Part shown: positions 36,523 through 45,169 of the stretch, in pieces
How positions within the stretch are numbered: the first letter of the stretch is position 1
How the letters are laid out: every line of letters starts with the position of its first letter
From: Casimicrobium huifangae
GTDB lineage: Bacteria; Pseudomonadota; Gammaproteobacteria; Burkholderiales; Casimicrobiaceae
Direction of reading: 5' to 3'
Length of the DNA: 64,000 nucleotides
Assembly: GCF_009746125.1 (NCBI RefSeq)
Contig: NZ_CP041352.1
Coordinates: 1,515,847 to 1,579,846 of the forward strand
Notes under the pieces: model-generated
Databases searched by the model: none
Told to the model about the DNA's origin: nothing
What the model saw: only the letters and a program-made list of their open reading frames with translations
Position numbers and translations under genes: made by a program

Positions 36523-36941
36523 GCACGCTTCCTGCGCGTTGCGGTGGCGGCCACGCCCGCGCGCGGCGCGGCGGTAGTGGATGCTTCGGTGTTATCGGTC
36601 ACCGGCAAGCTCTGCTCGGCAAGCCAGGCGGCACGGCGGCGGGCGTGGTCCTCGCGCACGGCGGCAGGGATCTCGATGTCGTCGCGCAGTTCCTCCCACG
36701 GCTCGATGGGATCGTTGGGCGCGCGCCCGCGAAGCTCGCGCATGATGCCTTCGACCGTTTCGCCTGGCTCCAGCTTGAGGATGCCACGCGCCCGGCTGAA
36801 GGCGTCGTCCAGCTTCTTGCGGATGATGAGCTTGCCACCTTCGACGGTGAAGGTGAGCAGCGTACCCGGCGTCAGACCAAGCTGATCGCGAATGGCTTTC
36901 GGAATGACAACCTGACCGCGTTCTGCAAGGGTGGCTTCCAT
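36519..36941 (-). CDS. vapB: AbrB/MazE-type antitoxin (VapB)
   Basis: 140 residues. The N-terminal SpoVT-AbrB DNA-binding domain is clear: ATLAERGQVVIPKAIRDQLG, LTPGTLLTFTVEGGKLIIRK. The rest is longer than most VapB proteins (usually 70-90 residues): a helical toxin-binding region (WEELRDDIEIPAAVREDHAR) and a low-complexity Ala/Thr/Arg tail. It should neutralise the PIN toxin and repress its own promoter; repeated TACC/GGTA half-sites lie directly upstream at 36944-36988. Confidence 0.85.
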   Translation of the reverse strand: MEATLAERGQVVIPKAIRDQLGLTPGTLLTFTVEGGKLIIRKKLDDAFSRARGILKLEPGETVEGIMRELRGRAPNDPIEPWEELRDDIEIPAAVREDHARRRAAWLAEQSLPVTDNTEASTTAAPRAGVAATATRRKRA

Positions 36942-36943
36942 GT

Positions 36944-36988
36944 CATACCTTGAAAGTAGGAATCAATTGGTATGAATTATAAGGTATG
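36944..36988. promoter_or_regulatory. candidate VapB operator, repeated GGTATG half-sites
   Basis: CATACCTT (36944-36951) is inverted at AAGGTATG (36981-36988), with a further GGTATG at 36969-36974, all within an AT-rich stretch that begins 3 bp upstream of the vapB ATG. This is where AbrB-type antitoxins bind their own promoter. Confidence 0.55.
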
Positions 36989-37011
36989 AAAACTATTTTC
37001 ATATAGGCTGG

Positions 37012-37134
37012 GAGCTATCATCTTGGCGAATAAATGGCGTCCAAGCGCGGCTGACAGGGCAATTCGGCAAAAAGTCGGAATTTAGCTATTTCGACAGTTA
37101 AGCCCATATCCAGCGCGGTTCTTCGCAAAAAGCT
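37012..37134 (+). repeat. palindromic intergenic element, copy 3 (left half diverged)
   Basis: The right 69 bp align base for base in spacing with copy 1: GCAAAAAGTCG starting at 37067, then TTCTTCGCAAAAAGCTG ending at 37134, followed by the shared AT. The left end (GAGCTATCATCTTGG) is degenerate. It lies between vapB and the end of prpF. Confidence 0.55.
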
Positions 37135-37149
37135 GATGGCATCTGATGC

Positions 37150-38349
37150 CTACAAACCCGAGACTGGAGGAATCCGTACATTGCCTTCCATCAGCACTCG
37201 TGCGCTGCGGCTCATCACCGCCTTTTTCACCACCCATTCGCCGTTCTCCTGAGTCGCTTCCGCACCCACACGAAGCGTGCCAGAAGGGTGTCCGAAGCGT
37301 ACCGCCGGGCGCGTACCGCCGCCGGCCGCCAGATTGACCAGGGTGCCGGGGATGGCCGCTGCGGTGCCGATGGCAACTGCTGCGGTGCCCATCATGGCGT
37401 GGTGCAGCTTGCCCATCGAGAGTGCGCGCACGCAGAGGTCAATATCGGTCGCCTGCACCGATTTGCCGCTGGACGCGGTGTAGCTGGTGGGCGGTGCGAC
37501 GAAGGCGACCTTCGGCGTGTGCTGGCGGGTAGCTGCTTCGTCGAGCGACTTGATCAGACCCATGCGCATCGCGCCGTGCGCGCGTATCGTCTCGAACATT
37601 GCGAGCGCTTTCGCGTCGCCGTTGATGGCGTCCTGCAGCTCGGTGCCGGTGTAGCCGATGTCTTTGGCGTTGACGAACACGGTGGGGATGCCGGCGTTGA
37701 TCATCGTCGCCTTGAACGTGCCGACGCCGGGCACCACGAGGTCATCGACCAGATTACCGGTGGGGAACATCGCGCCACCGCCGTCGCCTTCACCCTCGTC
37801 AGCCGGGTCGAGGAATTCGAGTTGCACTTCGGCAGCGGGGAAGGTCACGCCGTCGAGTTCAAAGTCACCGGTCTCCTGCACCGCGCCGTTGGTGATCGGC
37901 ACATGGGCGATGATGGTTTTCTGGATGTTGACCTGCCAGATGCGGATGGTGGCGATCCCGTTCTGCGGCACGCGTGCGGTGCCCACAAGACCATTGCTGA
38001 TCGCAAACGGCCCGACCGCCGCCGACAGATTGCCGCAGTTGCCCGACCAGTCGACGAACGGCTTGTCGATGGAAACCTGTCCGAACAGGTAATCGACGTC
38101 GTGATCCGGCTTGCTGCTCTTGGCGAGGATCACGCTCTTCGACGTGCTCGAGGTGGCGCCGCCCATGCCGTCGATCTGCTTGCCGTACGGGTCAGGCGAG
38201 CCGATCACACGCAGCAGAATGGCGTCACGCACGGCACCCGGCTGCTGCGCAGCGGCAGGCAGATCGGTCAGCTTGAAGAACACGCCTTTCGACGTGCCAC
38301 CACGCATGTAGGTGGCAGGGATTTTGATTTGGGCGGGGTGGGTAGACAT
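37150..38349 (-). CDS. prpF: 2-methylaconitate cis-trans isomerase PrpF
   Basis: 399 residues. Needed with AcnD to convert 2-methylcitrate onward in propionate breakdown. PrpF/DUF453 signatures: KIPATYMRGGTSKGVFFKL, RDAILLRVIGSPDPYGKQID, GMGGATSSTSKSVILAKSS, DWSGNCGNLSAAVGPFAI, with the paired-cysteine diaminopimelate-epimerase-like fold, and the C-terminal GRMHHAMMGTAA-like stretch (here GKLHHAMMGTAAVAIGTAAA). It lies downstream of acnD on the same strand, separated by a REP pair. Confidence 0.95.
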   Translation of the reverse strand: MSTHPAQIKIPATYMRGGTSKGVFFKLTDLPAAAQQPGAVRDAILLRVIGSPDPYGKQIDGMGGATSSTSKSVILAKSSKPDHDVDYLFGQVSIDKPFVDWSGNCGNLSAAVGPFAISNGLVGTARVPQNGIATIRIWQVNIQKTIIAHVPITNGAVQETGDFELDGVTFPAAEVQLEFLDPADEGEGDGGGAMFPTGNLVDDLVVPGVGTFKATMINAGIPTVFVNAKDIGYTGTELQDAINGDAKALAMFETIRAHGAMRMGLIKSLDEAATRQHTPKVAFVAPPTSYTASSGKSVQATDIDLCVRALSMGKLHHAMMGTAAVAIGTAAAIPGTLVNLAAGGGTRPAVRFGHPSGTLRVGAEATQENGEWVVKKAVMSRSARVLMEGNVRIPPVSGL

Positions 38350-38365
38350 CGCTAATCGCTCTCAT

Positions 38366-38444
38366 GTAGCCCGGCTGCTTGCAGCCGGGATTTGTGCGGT
38401 GGAAGGGGGCGTGACGTTTCCCCGGCTGCGAGCAGCCGGGCTAC
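38366..38444. repeat. inverted pair of GTAG-type REP palindromes
   Basis: GTAGCCCGGCTGC-TT-GCAGCCGGG at 38366-38389 and its inverted partner ending GGGCTAC at 38421-38444. GTAG followed by a GC-rich hairpin is the hallmark of REP elements mobilised by RAYT transposases. It fills the acnD-prpF gap and touches the acnD stop codon. Confidence 0.8.
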
Positions 38445-41044
38445 TACGCCGTTTGCCCTTCCAGAAAGTCCTTCGCAAACCGCTGCAACACACCACCGGC
38501 GTCGTACACCGAAATTTCTTCTGCAGTGTCGAGACGGCAGGTCACTGGCACTTCAACCGTTTCGCCATTCTTGCGGCGGATGACCAGCGTCAGCGTGGTG
38601 CGCGGCGTGCGTTCGCCGATCACGTCGAAGGTTTCGGTGCCGTCGATGCCGAGTGTCAGGCGGGTGGTGCCCGGCTTGAACTCGAGAGGCAGTACGCCCA
38701 TGCCGATCAGGTTGGTGCGGTGGATTCGCTCAAAGCCTTCCGCCACGATCACTTCCACGCCGGCGAGGCGCACGCCCTTGGCCGCCCAGTCGCGCGAGCT
38801 GCCCTGGCCGTAGTCGGCACCAGCGATGATGATCAGCGGCTGCTTGCGATCCATGTAGGTCTCTATCGCTTCCCACATGCGCATCACCTTGCCATCGGGC
38901 TCGACGCGGGCGAGGGAACCTTTCTTCACGGCGCCGTCGACCACTGCCATTTCGTTCACCAGTTGTGGGTTGGCGAAGGTAGCGCGCTGCGCGGTGAGGT
39001 GGTCGCCGCGATGTGTCGCATACGAGTTGAAGTCTTCTTCCGGCAAACCCATCTTGGCCAGATACTCACCTGCGGCGCTGTCGAGCAGGATCGCGTTCGA
39101 CGGCGACAGGTGATCGGTGGTGATGTTGTCGGGCAGTACGGCGAGCGGGCGCAGCCCACGCAGCGTGCGCTCACCGGCCAGTGCGCCTTCCCAGTACGGC
39201 GGGCGGCGGATGTAGGTGCTGGGCGCGCGCCAGTCGTAAAGCGGGCTGATCTTTTCGCCGGTACTCGCCGCGAAGGTGAACATCGGCTCGTACACCTTGC
39301 GGAACTGCTCCGGCTTCACGCTCTTTGCGATGACCGCGTCGATCTCCTCGTCGCTGGGCCAGATGTCCTTGAGCGTGACGGGCTTACCGTTCTGGTCGAT
39401 GCCGAGTACGTCTTTCTCAATGTCAAAGCGCACTGTGCCGGCAATGGCGTAGGCGATCACCAGTGGCGGCGAGGCGAGGAAGGCCTGCTTGGCGTAGGGG
39501 TGAATGCGGCCATCGAAATTGCGGTTGCCGGAAAGCACGGCCGTGGCGTAAAGATCGCGGTCAATGATTTCCTGCTGGATCTTCGGGTCGAGCGCACCGC
39601 TCATGCCGTTGCAGGTGGTGCAGGCGAAGGCGACGATGCCAAAGCCCAGCGCTTCGAGATCGGGCAGCAGCTTCGCTTCTTCGAGGTAGAGCTGCACCGC
39701 CTTCGATCCCGGTGCCAGCGAGGTCTTCACCCAGGGCTTGCGGGTGAGGCCGCGCGCGTTGGCGTTGCGCGCGAGCAGCCCCGCCGCGATCACGTTGCGC
39801 GGGTTTGAGGTGTTAGTGCAACTGGTGATCGCAGCGATGACCACTGCGCCATCCGGCATGGTGCCTTCGCTGGCAGCAGGCATCTGCCACGGCGCTGCGA
39901 TACCGCGTTCGGCAAGCGCGCTGGTCGGCAGCCGTTTGTGCGGGTTCGACGGGCCGGCCATGTTGCGCACGACGGTGGAAAGATCGAAGCGCAACGTGCG
40001 TTCATATTCAGCCGCGACCAGCGCATCAGCCCAGAGACCAGCGGCCTTGGCGTAGGTCTCGACCAGTGCCACCTGCTTGTCGTCGCGACCGGTGAGCTTG
40101 AGATAGTCGATGGTCTTCTGGTCGATGAAGAACATCGCGGCAGTGGCGCCGTACTCGGGTGCCATGTTCGAAATCGTTGCGCGGTCACCGAGTGTGAGTG
40201 CAGCGGCACCTTCGCCCCGGAATTCGAGATAGGCGCCGACCACCTTCTCCTTGCGCAGGAATTCGGTCAGCGCCAGCACCACGTCGGTCGCGGTGATGCC
40301 AGGTTGCGGCTTGCCCGAAAGCTCGACGCCGACGATGTCCGGCAGCCGCATCCACGAGGCACGGCCGAGCATTACGTTCTCGGCCTCGAGGCCACCGACA
40401 CCGATGGCGATGACGCCCAGCGCATCCACATGCGGGGTGTGGCTGTCGGTGCCGACGCAGGTGTCGGGATAGGCCACACCGTCCAGCGTGCCAATCACCG
40501 GGCTCATGCGCTCCAGGTTGATCTGATGCATGATGCCGTTGCCGGCAGGGATCACGTCAACGTTCTTGAACGCCTTCTTGGTCCACTCGATGAAGTGGAA
40601 TCGGTCCTCATTGCGGCGATCTTCCACCGCGCGATTCTTGGCGAAGGCGTCCTTGTCAAATCCGCCATATTCAACGGCGAGCGAATGGTCCACGATCAAC
40701 TGCACGGGTACGACCGGATTCACCTTGGCCGGATCACCACCCTGATCGGCGATGGCGTCTCGCAGTCCGGCGAGATCAACCAGCGCGGTCTGGCCTAGGA
40801 TGTCGTGGCACACCACACGCGCCGGGAACCACGGAAAATCGAGCTCGCGTTTGCGCTCAATGAGCTGCTTGAGGTAGTCATTGATCTTAGCCGGCTCGGC
40901 CTTGCGCACGATGTTTTCGGCGTGCACGCGGGCGGTGTAGGGCAGCTTCGCCCAAGCCCCGGCCTGCAGGCGGTTGACGGCGGCGGCTGCGTCGAAGTAG
41001 TCGAGGCTGGTGCCGGGGAGCGCTTTGCGATCAGTGCTGTTCAT
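38444..41044 (-). CDS. acnD: Fe/S-dependent 2-methylisocitrate dehydratase AcnD
   Basis: 866 residues. Aconitase A-like enzyme that dehydrates 2-methylcitrate; PrpF then isomerises the product. Cluster cysteines: FACTTCNGMSGALDP with the CxxC, and ITSCTNTSNPRNVIAAGLLA. Other landmarks: DFPWFPARVVCHDILGQTAL, VGTDSHTPHVDALGVIAIGV, and the swivel-domain GADYGQGSSRDWAAKGVRLA. The protein begins DRKALPGTSLDYFD at the ATG 41044; the frame is open farther upstream but without family-like sequence. The presence of prpF, prpC and prpB supports AcnD over AcnA. Confidence 0.94.
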   Translation of the reverse strand: MNSTDRKALPGTSLDYFDAAAAVNRLQAGAWAKLPYTARVHAENIVRKAEPAKINDYLKQLIERKRELDFPWFPARVVCHDILGQTALVDLAGLRDAIADQGGDPAKVNPVVPVQLIVDHSLAVEYGGFDKDAFAKNRAVEDRRNEDRFHFIEWTKKAFKNVDVIPAGNGIMHQINLERMSPVIGTLDGVAYPDTCVGTDSHTPHVDALGVIAIGVGGLEAENVMLGRASWMRLPDIVGVELSGKPQPGITATDVVLALTEFLRKEKVVGAYLEFRGEGAAALTLGDRATISNMAPEYGATAAMFFIDQKTIDYLKLTGRDDKQVALVETYAKAAGLWADALVAAEYERTLRFDLSTVVRNMAGPSNPHKRLPTSALAERGIAAPWQMPAASEGTMPDGAVVIAAITSCTNTSNPRNVIAAGLLARNANARGLTRKPWVKTSLAPGSKAVQLYLEEAKLLPDLEALGFGIVAFACTTCNGMSGALDPKIQQEIIDRDLYATAVLSGNRNFDGRIHPYAKQAFLASPPLVIAYAIAGTVRFDIEKDVLGIDQNGKPVTLKDIWPSDEEIDAVIAKSVKPEQFRKVYEPMFTFAASTGEKISPLYDWRAPSTYIRRPPYWEGALAGERTLRGLRPLAVLPDNITTDHLSPSNAILLDSAAGEYLAKMGLPEEDFNSYATHRGDHLTAQRATFANPQLVNEMAVVDGAVKKGSLARVEPDGKVMRMWEAIETYMDRKQPLIIIAGADYGQGSSRDWAAKGVRLAGVEVIVAEGFERIHRTNLIGMGVLPLEFKPGTTRLTLGIDGTETFDVIGERTPRTTLTLVIRRKNGETVEVPVTCRLDTAEEISVYDAGGVLQRFAKDFLEGQTA

Positions 41045-41192
41045 GGCGTTTGCAATTGGATTGACGGTGGGCTGCCGGTGCGGGTGCATGGCAGCAAAGA
41101 CAAAACGGCAACGCCGCTGCAATTGCCAGCGGCAAGCAGCGGTTTGCGGTTTGAATGGAAAGTGGCGACGACGGCGCGTCGCGCAGCAAGAG

Positions 41193-41741
41193 CTACTGCG
41201 AGAGCAGGAAGTCCACGCGCTTCGAAAATTCGATACGCACTGCGTCGCCCTTTGACTTGCCAAGCGCCGCCTCGACAGCGTCGCGCAATGCGAGCAGCTC
41301 CTTCGCTGACATCGCGCGCTCGACTTTCATCTGCAGCATCACGCCACGCAGGCCGAGATCGGCGACAGCACGTACAAATTCCGGATAAAGCAATCGCTGC
41401 TGCGCTGCCTCGTCCACTGTGTGCGTAGCAGTGACCGGGGCCACGTCTGCCATCGGCTCGTGCAGCACTTCCTCCGGCGCGGGTGCTGGCGTCGCTGATG
41501 GCGCGCGGCCACCAATGCCAGCCAGTGTGGGCACTACTTCGACCAGGCCGAGCGTGATCAACTGCTGAAAGCCATCGCGGCCCGCAGGCAGGCGCGACGC
41601 AATCTCGCTGTATTCCGCAGCGGTCTTGTCGCCGTAGACCATCAGCAATAGCGTGCGCAGCGGGCCAGGCAATTCCTGGCTCCGTCCCGCCAGCGCGGCA
41701 CGACCGCTGGCGCTCTTCTGTATCCGGTCTCCGGGTTGCAT
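41193..41741 (-). CDS. hypothetical protein between acnD and prpC
   Basis: 182 residues, not recognised. The N-terminal half (GPLRTLLLMVYGDKTAAEYS, FQQLITLGLVEVVPTLAGIG) looks like a helical, possibly winged-helix fold. A Pro/Ala-rich linker follows, then a C-terminal helical part (RAVADLGLRGVMLQMKVERA, AKELLALRDAVEAALG). Codon use matches the neighbours. It has the same orientation as acnD and prpC, with 80 and 148 bp gaps, so it is likely in the same transcript. A regulatory or structural role is possible; nothing decides. Confidence 0.65.
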   Translation of the reverse strand: MQPGDRIQKSASGRAALAGRSQELPGPLRTLLLMVYGDKTAAEYSEIASRLPAGRDGFQQLITLGLVEVVPTLAGIGGRAPSATPAPAPEEVLHEPMADVAPVTATHTVDEAAQQRLLYPEFVRAVADLGLRGVMLQMKVERAMSAKELLALRDAVEAALGKSKGDAVRIEFSKRVDFLLSQ

Positions 41742-41820
41742 AGTTGTGTTCAGCGTGATTCAGAAGCTTTCGAAAGTCTACGCCGAATGACAACTGGATG
41801 CGAGCGGACATGGCGGAGGG

Positions 41821-42978
41821 CTAGGTACGCTGTTGCAAATTTACAAAAGTCAAATCATCCGGCCCGGTGTAGTTGGCGCTTGGCCGGATGATCTTTCCGT
41901 CGATGCGTTGCTCAATCACGTGCGCGCTCCAGCCGCTGGTGCGTGCGATCACGAAGAGTGGGGTAAACATAGCGGTCGGCACGCCCATCATGTGATAACT
42001 GACCGCGCTGAACCAGTCGAGGTTCGGGAACATCTTCTTGATGTCCCACATCACCGTTTCCAGACGCTCAGCGATGTTGAACATCTTCATGTCGTTGCGC
42101 TCCTTTGACAGGCTGCGCGCCACTTCCTTGATGACCTTGTTGCGCGGATCGCTCACGGTGTAGACCGGGTGACCGAACCCGATCACCACCTGCTTCGCCT
42201 CGACGCGCGCCTTGATGTCGGCCTCGGCCTCATCCGGCGTGTCGTAGCGCTTCTGCACTTCAAACGCCACTTCGTTGGCGCCGCCGTGCTTCGGCCCGCG
42301 CAGTGCACCGATGCCACCAGCGATGGCGCTGTACATGTCGGAGCCGGTGCCAGCGATCACGCGGCAGGTGAAGGTGGAGGCGTTGAACTCATGCTCCGCG
42401 TAAAGGATCAGCGAGGTGTGCATTGCCTTCACCCAGCTCTGCGGCGGGCGAGTGCCATGCAACAGATGCAGGAAGTGGCCACCGATGGAATCTTCGTCGG
42501 AATCGATCTCGATGCGTTTGCCGTTGTGGCTGAAGTGATACCAGTACAGCATGGCCGGGCCCAGCGAGGCCATCAGCTTGTCGGCAATGTCCTTGGCGCC
42601 CGGATGATTGTGGTCATCCTTTTCGGGCGACACGCAGCCGAGCACCGAAACAGCCGTACGCATCACGTCCATTGGGTGCGACGACGGTGGCAGCTGTTCC
42701 AGCGCCGCGCGCACTGCCGCAGGCACGCCACGCAGCGATTTCAGCTTGGTCTTGTAACCCGCGAGTTCCGCCACCGTGGGCAGCTTGCCGTGCACCAGCA
42801 GGTACGCGATTTCCTCAAACTCGCAGGCACCGGCGACATCAAGAATGTCATAGCCGCGGTAGTGCAGATCGTTGCCCGTACGACCCACCGTGCACAGCGC
42901 GGTGTTGCCGGCAGCGGTGCCGCTGAGGGCGACGGACTTTTTGACTTTGGGGCCGGGGGTTGCGGGGGCGTCGGACAT
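41821..42978 (-). CDS. prpC: 2-methylcitrate synthase
   Basis: 385 residues, shorter than GltA and typical of PrpC. It condenses propionyl-CoA with oxaloacetate. Motifs: [40 protein letters not shown] (His), [18 protein letters not shown], and the PrpC-type [20 protein letters not shown] (GHPVY where citrate synthase has GHRVY). The C-terminal Asp/Arg region [13 protein letters not shown] is present. A separate gltA at 50986 covers citrate synthesis. Confidence 0.95.
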   Translation of the reverse strand: MSDAPATPGPKVKKSVALSGTAAGNTALCTVGRTGNDLHYRGYDILDVAGACEFEEIAYLLVHGKLPTVAELAGYKTKLKSLRGVPAAVRAALEQLPPSSHPMDVMRTAVSVLGCVSPEKDDHNHPGAKDIADKLMASLGPAMLYWYHFSHNGKRIEIDSDEDSIGGHFLHLLHGTRPPQSWVKAMHTSLILYAEHEFNASTFTCRVIAGTGSDMYSAIAGGIGALRGPKHGGANEVAFEVQKRYDTPDEAEADIKARVEAKQVVIGFGHPVYTVSDPRNKVIKEVARSLSKERNDMKMFNIAERLETVMWDIKKMFPNLDWFSAVSYHMMGVPTAMFTPLFVIARTSGWSAHVIEQRIDGKIIRPSANYTGPDDLTFVNLQQRT

Positions 42979-42992
42979 TGTTTCTTCCTTCC

Positions 42993-43074
42993 GTAGGGTG
43001 CAATCTCATTGCACCCAAGTTGATACCAACCAAGTATGTTCTTTGCGACGATGGTGCGATGCATCGCACCCTAC
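42993..43074. repeat. inverted pair of GTAG-type REP palindromes
   Basis: GTAGGGTGCAAT-CT-ATTGCACCC-type hairpin at 42993-43016 and, inverted, GGTGCGAT-GC-ATCGCACC ending in CTAC at 43053-43074. The same architecture as the pairs at 38366 and 55437 but different stem bases. It lies directly upstream of prpC and at the 3' end of 43078-43689. Confidence 0.8.
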
Positions 43075-43077
43075 GTG

Positions 43078-43689
43078 CTATCCAGTTAAGTGATTTCTTA
43101 TTCCGTCTTCAAACGACTTGTCCCATCCGGTGCGCTTGTCATACTGAATGCCAGCCAAAACATCGAGGCAGACTGTCGGAGTCATGCAATCAAAAAGCCA
43201 CACTCCATCAGACAGCACTATGTCAATGACCTTGGGCATACAAGTCTCATACGGACCATCGAATCCACCGGGAAAGTCATGTTCGCAGGAATGTCTGGTG
43301 GGGTAACACTCGCGAGCAGTCCAGTTGAGGTGATACATAAACTGCGATGGCGAATGGTGCCGTTGCCGTTGGGCGTTCAGTTCAACAGCGAGAATCGATA
43401 TAGGAAAGTGCTCGGGGGATTTTGGAATGCCGTCCCGATCATGAAACGGATACTGCGCGGTGAGAGGCAGCAACCAATCAAAGGTTATTGCGAGCACGAC
43501 GCCGCGACCCCGACCGCTGCACTGTGGTCCGCCACATCGCCAGATGACCAGGATGCGGTCGTTCTTCCGCAACACATAGCGACGACTGTCACATCGAAAT
43601 CCTGCCTCAACTAAGCGCTCGTGCTCTCGCGACGCACGCATCCACTTGAGCCAGTCCGAAGTGTCTCCTCGGTTCGCCATTGCGCTCAT
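43078..43689 (-). CDS. hypothetical protein of unusual base composition inside the prp cluster
   Basis: 203 residues, not recognised. Clearly more AT-rich and without the strong third-position GC of its neighbours. It is rich in Trp, Cys, His and Arg: DWLKWMRASREHERLVEAGF, ILVIWRCGGPQCSGRGRGVV, FMYHLNWTARECYPT, and a C-terminal VIDIVLSDGVWLFDCMTPTV. There is no signal peptide. An overlapping plus-strand frame (43090-43614) is less protein-like. It sits between prpB and prpC, bounded by REP-like repeats on both sides, which suggests a late insertion into the cluster. Confidence 0.55.
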   Translation of the reverse strand: MSAMANRGDTSDWLKWMRASREHERLVEAGFRCDSRRYVLRKNDRILVIWRCGGPQCSGRGRGVVLAITFDWLLPLTAQYPFHDRDGIPKSPEHFPISILAVELNAQRQRHHSPSQFMYHLNWTARECYPTRHSCEHDFPGGFDGPYETCMPKVIDIVLSDGVWLFDCMTPTVCLDVLAGIQYDKRTGWDKSFEDGIRNHLTG

Positions 43690-43708
43690 TTCGTGGATGA
43701 CCTGATCG

Positions 43709-43787
43709 CCCGGAGAAGCGAAGCGCGTCCGGGGTTCCCCGTGGCATGCAGGTTTGTATCAATTTGCCTTGACGCGCTGCGCTTCTC
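43709..43787. repeat. REP-like hairpin and 17-bp inverted repeat
   Basis: CCCGGA...TCCGGG hairpin at 43709-43733 around GAAGCGAAGCG, and an inverted copy of GAGAAGCGAAGCGCGTC (43713-43729) at 43771-43787 with one mismatch. It resembles the widespread CCCGGA-type REP family but lacks GTAG. It occupies the gap between prpB and the AT-rich gene. Confidence 0.6.
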
Positions 43788-43834
43788 AAGGTTACGTTTG
43801 ACACGAATGAACGTGGCGGCGAGCACGGCCGTTG

Positions 43835-44722
43835 TTACGCCTTCTTCGCCGCAAACAACGCATCAAGATGGTTCTCGAATGCGTGGTAATTGATGCGGTC
43901 GTAGAGCTCCATGCGGGTTTGCATGGTGTCGAGCACGTTCTTCTGGTGGCCGTCGCGGCGGATGGCCTGGTAGACGTTTTCGGCGGCCTTGTTGGCGGCG
44001 CGGAAGGCGGAGAGCGGGTAGAGCACCATGCCGCAACCGGCGCTCTTGAGCTCTTCCACCGAGAACAGCGGCGTCTGGCCGAATTCGGTGATGTTGGCAA
44101 GCACCGGCACCTTCACCGCGTCAACAAACTTGCGATAGGTCGGCAGGTCGTACGCGGCCTCGGCGAAGATGGCATCGGCCCCGGCCTCGACACACTTGAT
44201 GGCGCGCTCGATCGCGGCATCCACGCCGAACGCCTGAATGGCGTCGGTGCGGGCGATCAGGAAGAACTCGGGGTCGATCTTGGCGTCGGCGGCGGCCTTG
44301 ACGCGGTCCACCATTTCCTCGGTGGTGACAATTTCCTTGCCCGGACGATGGCCGCAGCGCTTGGCGCCGACCTGGTCTTCAATGTGGCAGGCCGCGGCGC
44401 CGAACTTGATCAGCGATTTCACCGTGCGGGCGATGTTGAATGCGCTGGGTCCGAATCCGGTATCGATGTCCACCATCAGCGGCAGGTCGCACACATCGGT
44501 GATGCGGCGCACGTCAGTCAACACGTCGTCGAGGTTGTTGATGCCTAGGTCGGGGAGGCCGAGCGAACCGGCGGCCACGCCACCGCCTGAGAGATAGATT
44601 GCCTTGAAGCCAGCGCGCTTGGCGAGCAAGGCGTGATTGGCGTTGATGGCGCCGATGACTTGCAGGGGGGATTCGGCTTTGAGGGCCGCGCGGAAGGCGG
44701 CGCCGGGGGAGGGGAGGGACAT
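43835..44722 (-). CDS. prpB: methylisocitrate lyase
   Basis: 295 residues. Splits 2-methylisocitrate to pyruvate and succinate. ICL/PEPM-family signatures: [40 protein letters not shown], and the catalytic loop [15 protein letters not shown] (KRCGH, specific to PrpB). The ATG at 44722 is chosen because AAGGA lies 8 bases upstream; a TTG at 44737 is the alternative. That ribosome-binding site is formed by the terminal repeat of the 117-bp element at 44723-44839. The gene is 447 bp downstream of mdh. Confidence 0.95.
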   Translation of the reverse strand: MSLPSPGAAFRAALKAESPLQVIGAINANHALLAKRAGFKAIYLSGGGVAAGSLGLPDLGINNLDDVLTDVRRITDVCDLPLMVDIDTGFGPSAFNIARTVKSLIKFGAAACHIEDQVGAKRCGHRPGKEIVTTEEMVDRVKAAADAKIDPEFFLIARTDAIQAFGVDAAIERAIKCVEAGADAIFAEAAYDLPTYRKFVDAVKVPVLANITEFGQTPLFSVEELKSAGCGMVLYPLSAFRAANKAAENVYQAIRRDGHQKNVLDTMQTRMELYDRINYHAFENHLDALFAAKKA

Positions 44723-44839
44723 CAGCTTTTCCTTCAACGCCCCGCTACATCAGGGCACAGCGCGGAATTACCCGCTTATCGACTTCAACAGATTTTGCAT
44801 GCCAAGCCCTTGTCAAATAAGGCTTGCAGGAAAAAGCTG
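44723..44839 (-). repeat. 117-bp palindromic intergenic element, copy 4 (inverted)
   Basis: CAGCTTTTCC at 44723 to AAAAAGCTG at 44839. GCCCTTGTCAAATAAGG is at element positions 84-100, aligned with GCCCTTATTGGATAAG of copy 1, and TCGACTT is at the centre. It abuts the prpB start codon: read on the minus strand its end GAAGGAAAAGCTG is immediately followed by ATG. Confidence 0.75.
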
Positions 44840-44865
44840 TCATCCCGAAACCGCGTCGTCAGTGT

Positions 44866-44945
44866 TGACTTCCGTACCTGCAGGCGCGGCTCCACCGCTG
44901 CCTTCTGCGCTCATCAACGGTGGGTCGCGGCAGAGCCGCGCCTAC
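44866..44945. repeat. GTAG-type REP hairpin and degenerate partner
   Basis: On the minus strand GTAG (44945-44942) precedes a GCGCGGC-TCT-GCCGCG hairpin (44926-44940). A degenerate inverted partner with GGCGCGGCTC lies at 44883-44892. It is part of the mdh-prpB gap. Confidence 0.6.
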
Positions 44946-44968
44946 AGTCAATAAGTGCTCAATCACTT

Positions 44969-45032
44969 TCCGTTTTGCAAGCCCACGAAACCGTCGGGCG
45001 CGCCGCGCGCGACCGTGGGCTTGCAAAACGGA
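44969..45032. repeat. 19-bp perfect inverted repeat, long hairpin
   Basis: TCCGTTTTGCAAGCCCACG (44969-44987) is repeated exactly inverted at 45014-45032, enclosing 26 GC-rich bases that can themselves partly pair. A T-run on either side is short. It could end transcription from mdh, process the mRNA, or be a recombination remnant. Confidence 0.8.
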
Positions 45033-45092
45033 GCTGCGCACAAGTGGCACGCAGCTCGGCGACGACGGGTGAAAAACGGTGGCATACCTTTG

Positions 45093-45163
45093 CGTCCTAG
45101 CGACCAACGGAAGCGTCGTCTTCTCGTCCTAGTAGGCGGCGCAAAGCGCCGCCACGTCGTCCT
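45093..45163 (+). repeat. two CGTCCTAG-hairpin units
   Basis: Unit 1 (45093-45120): CGTCCTAG, a short CG...GCG stem, TCGTC. Unit 2 (45125-45163): CGTCCTAG, the hairpin GGCGGCGC-AAA-GCGCCGCC (45135-45153), GTCGTCCT. The same flanks recur with other stems at 52322-52372 and 52457-52499. The units lie just past the mdh stop, which itself sits in the 16-bp palindrome GCTCGGCTAGCCGAGC (45164-45179). Confidence 0.7.
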
Positions 45164-45169
45164 GCTCGG

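Noticed and set aside
43090-43614. Plus-strand frame opposite the AT-rich hypothetical gene
   Set aside because: Less protein-like composition than the minus-strand frame, and no ribosome-binding site; kept as a remote alternative only.
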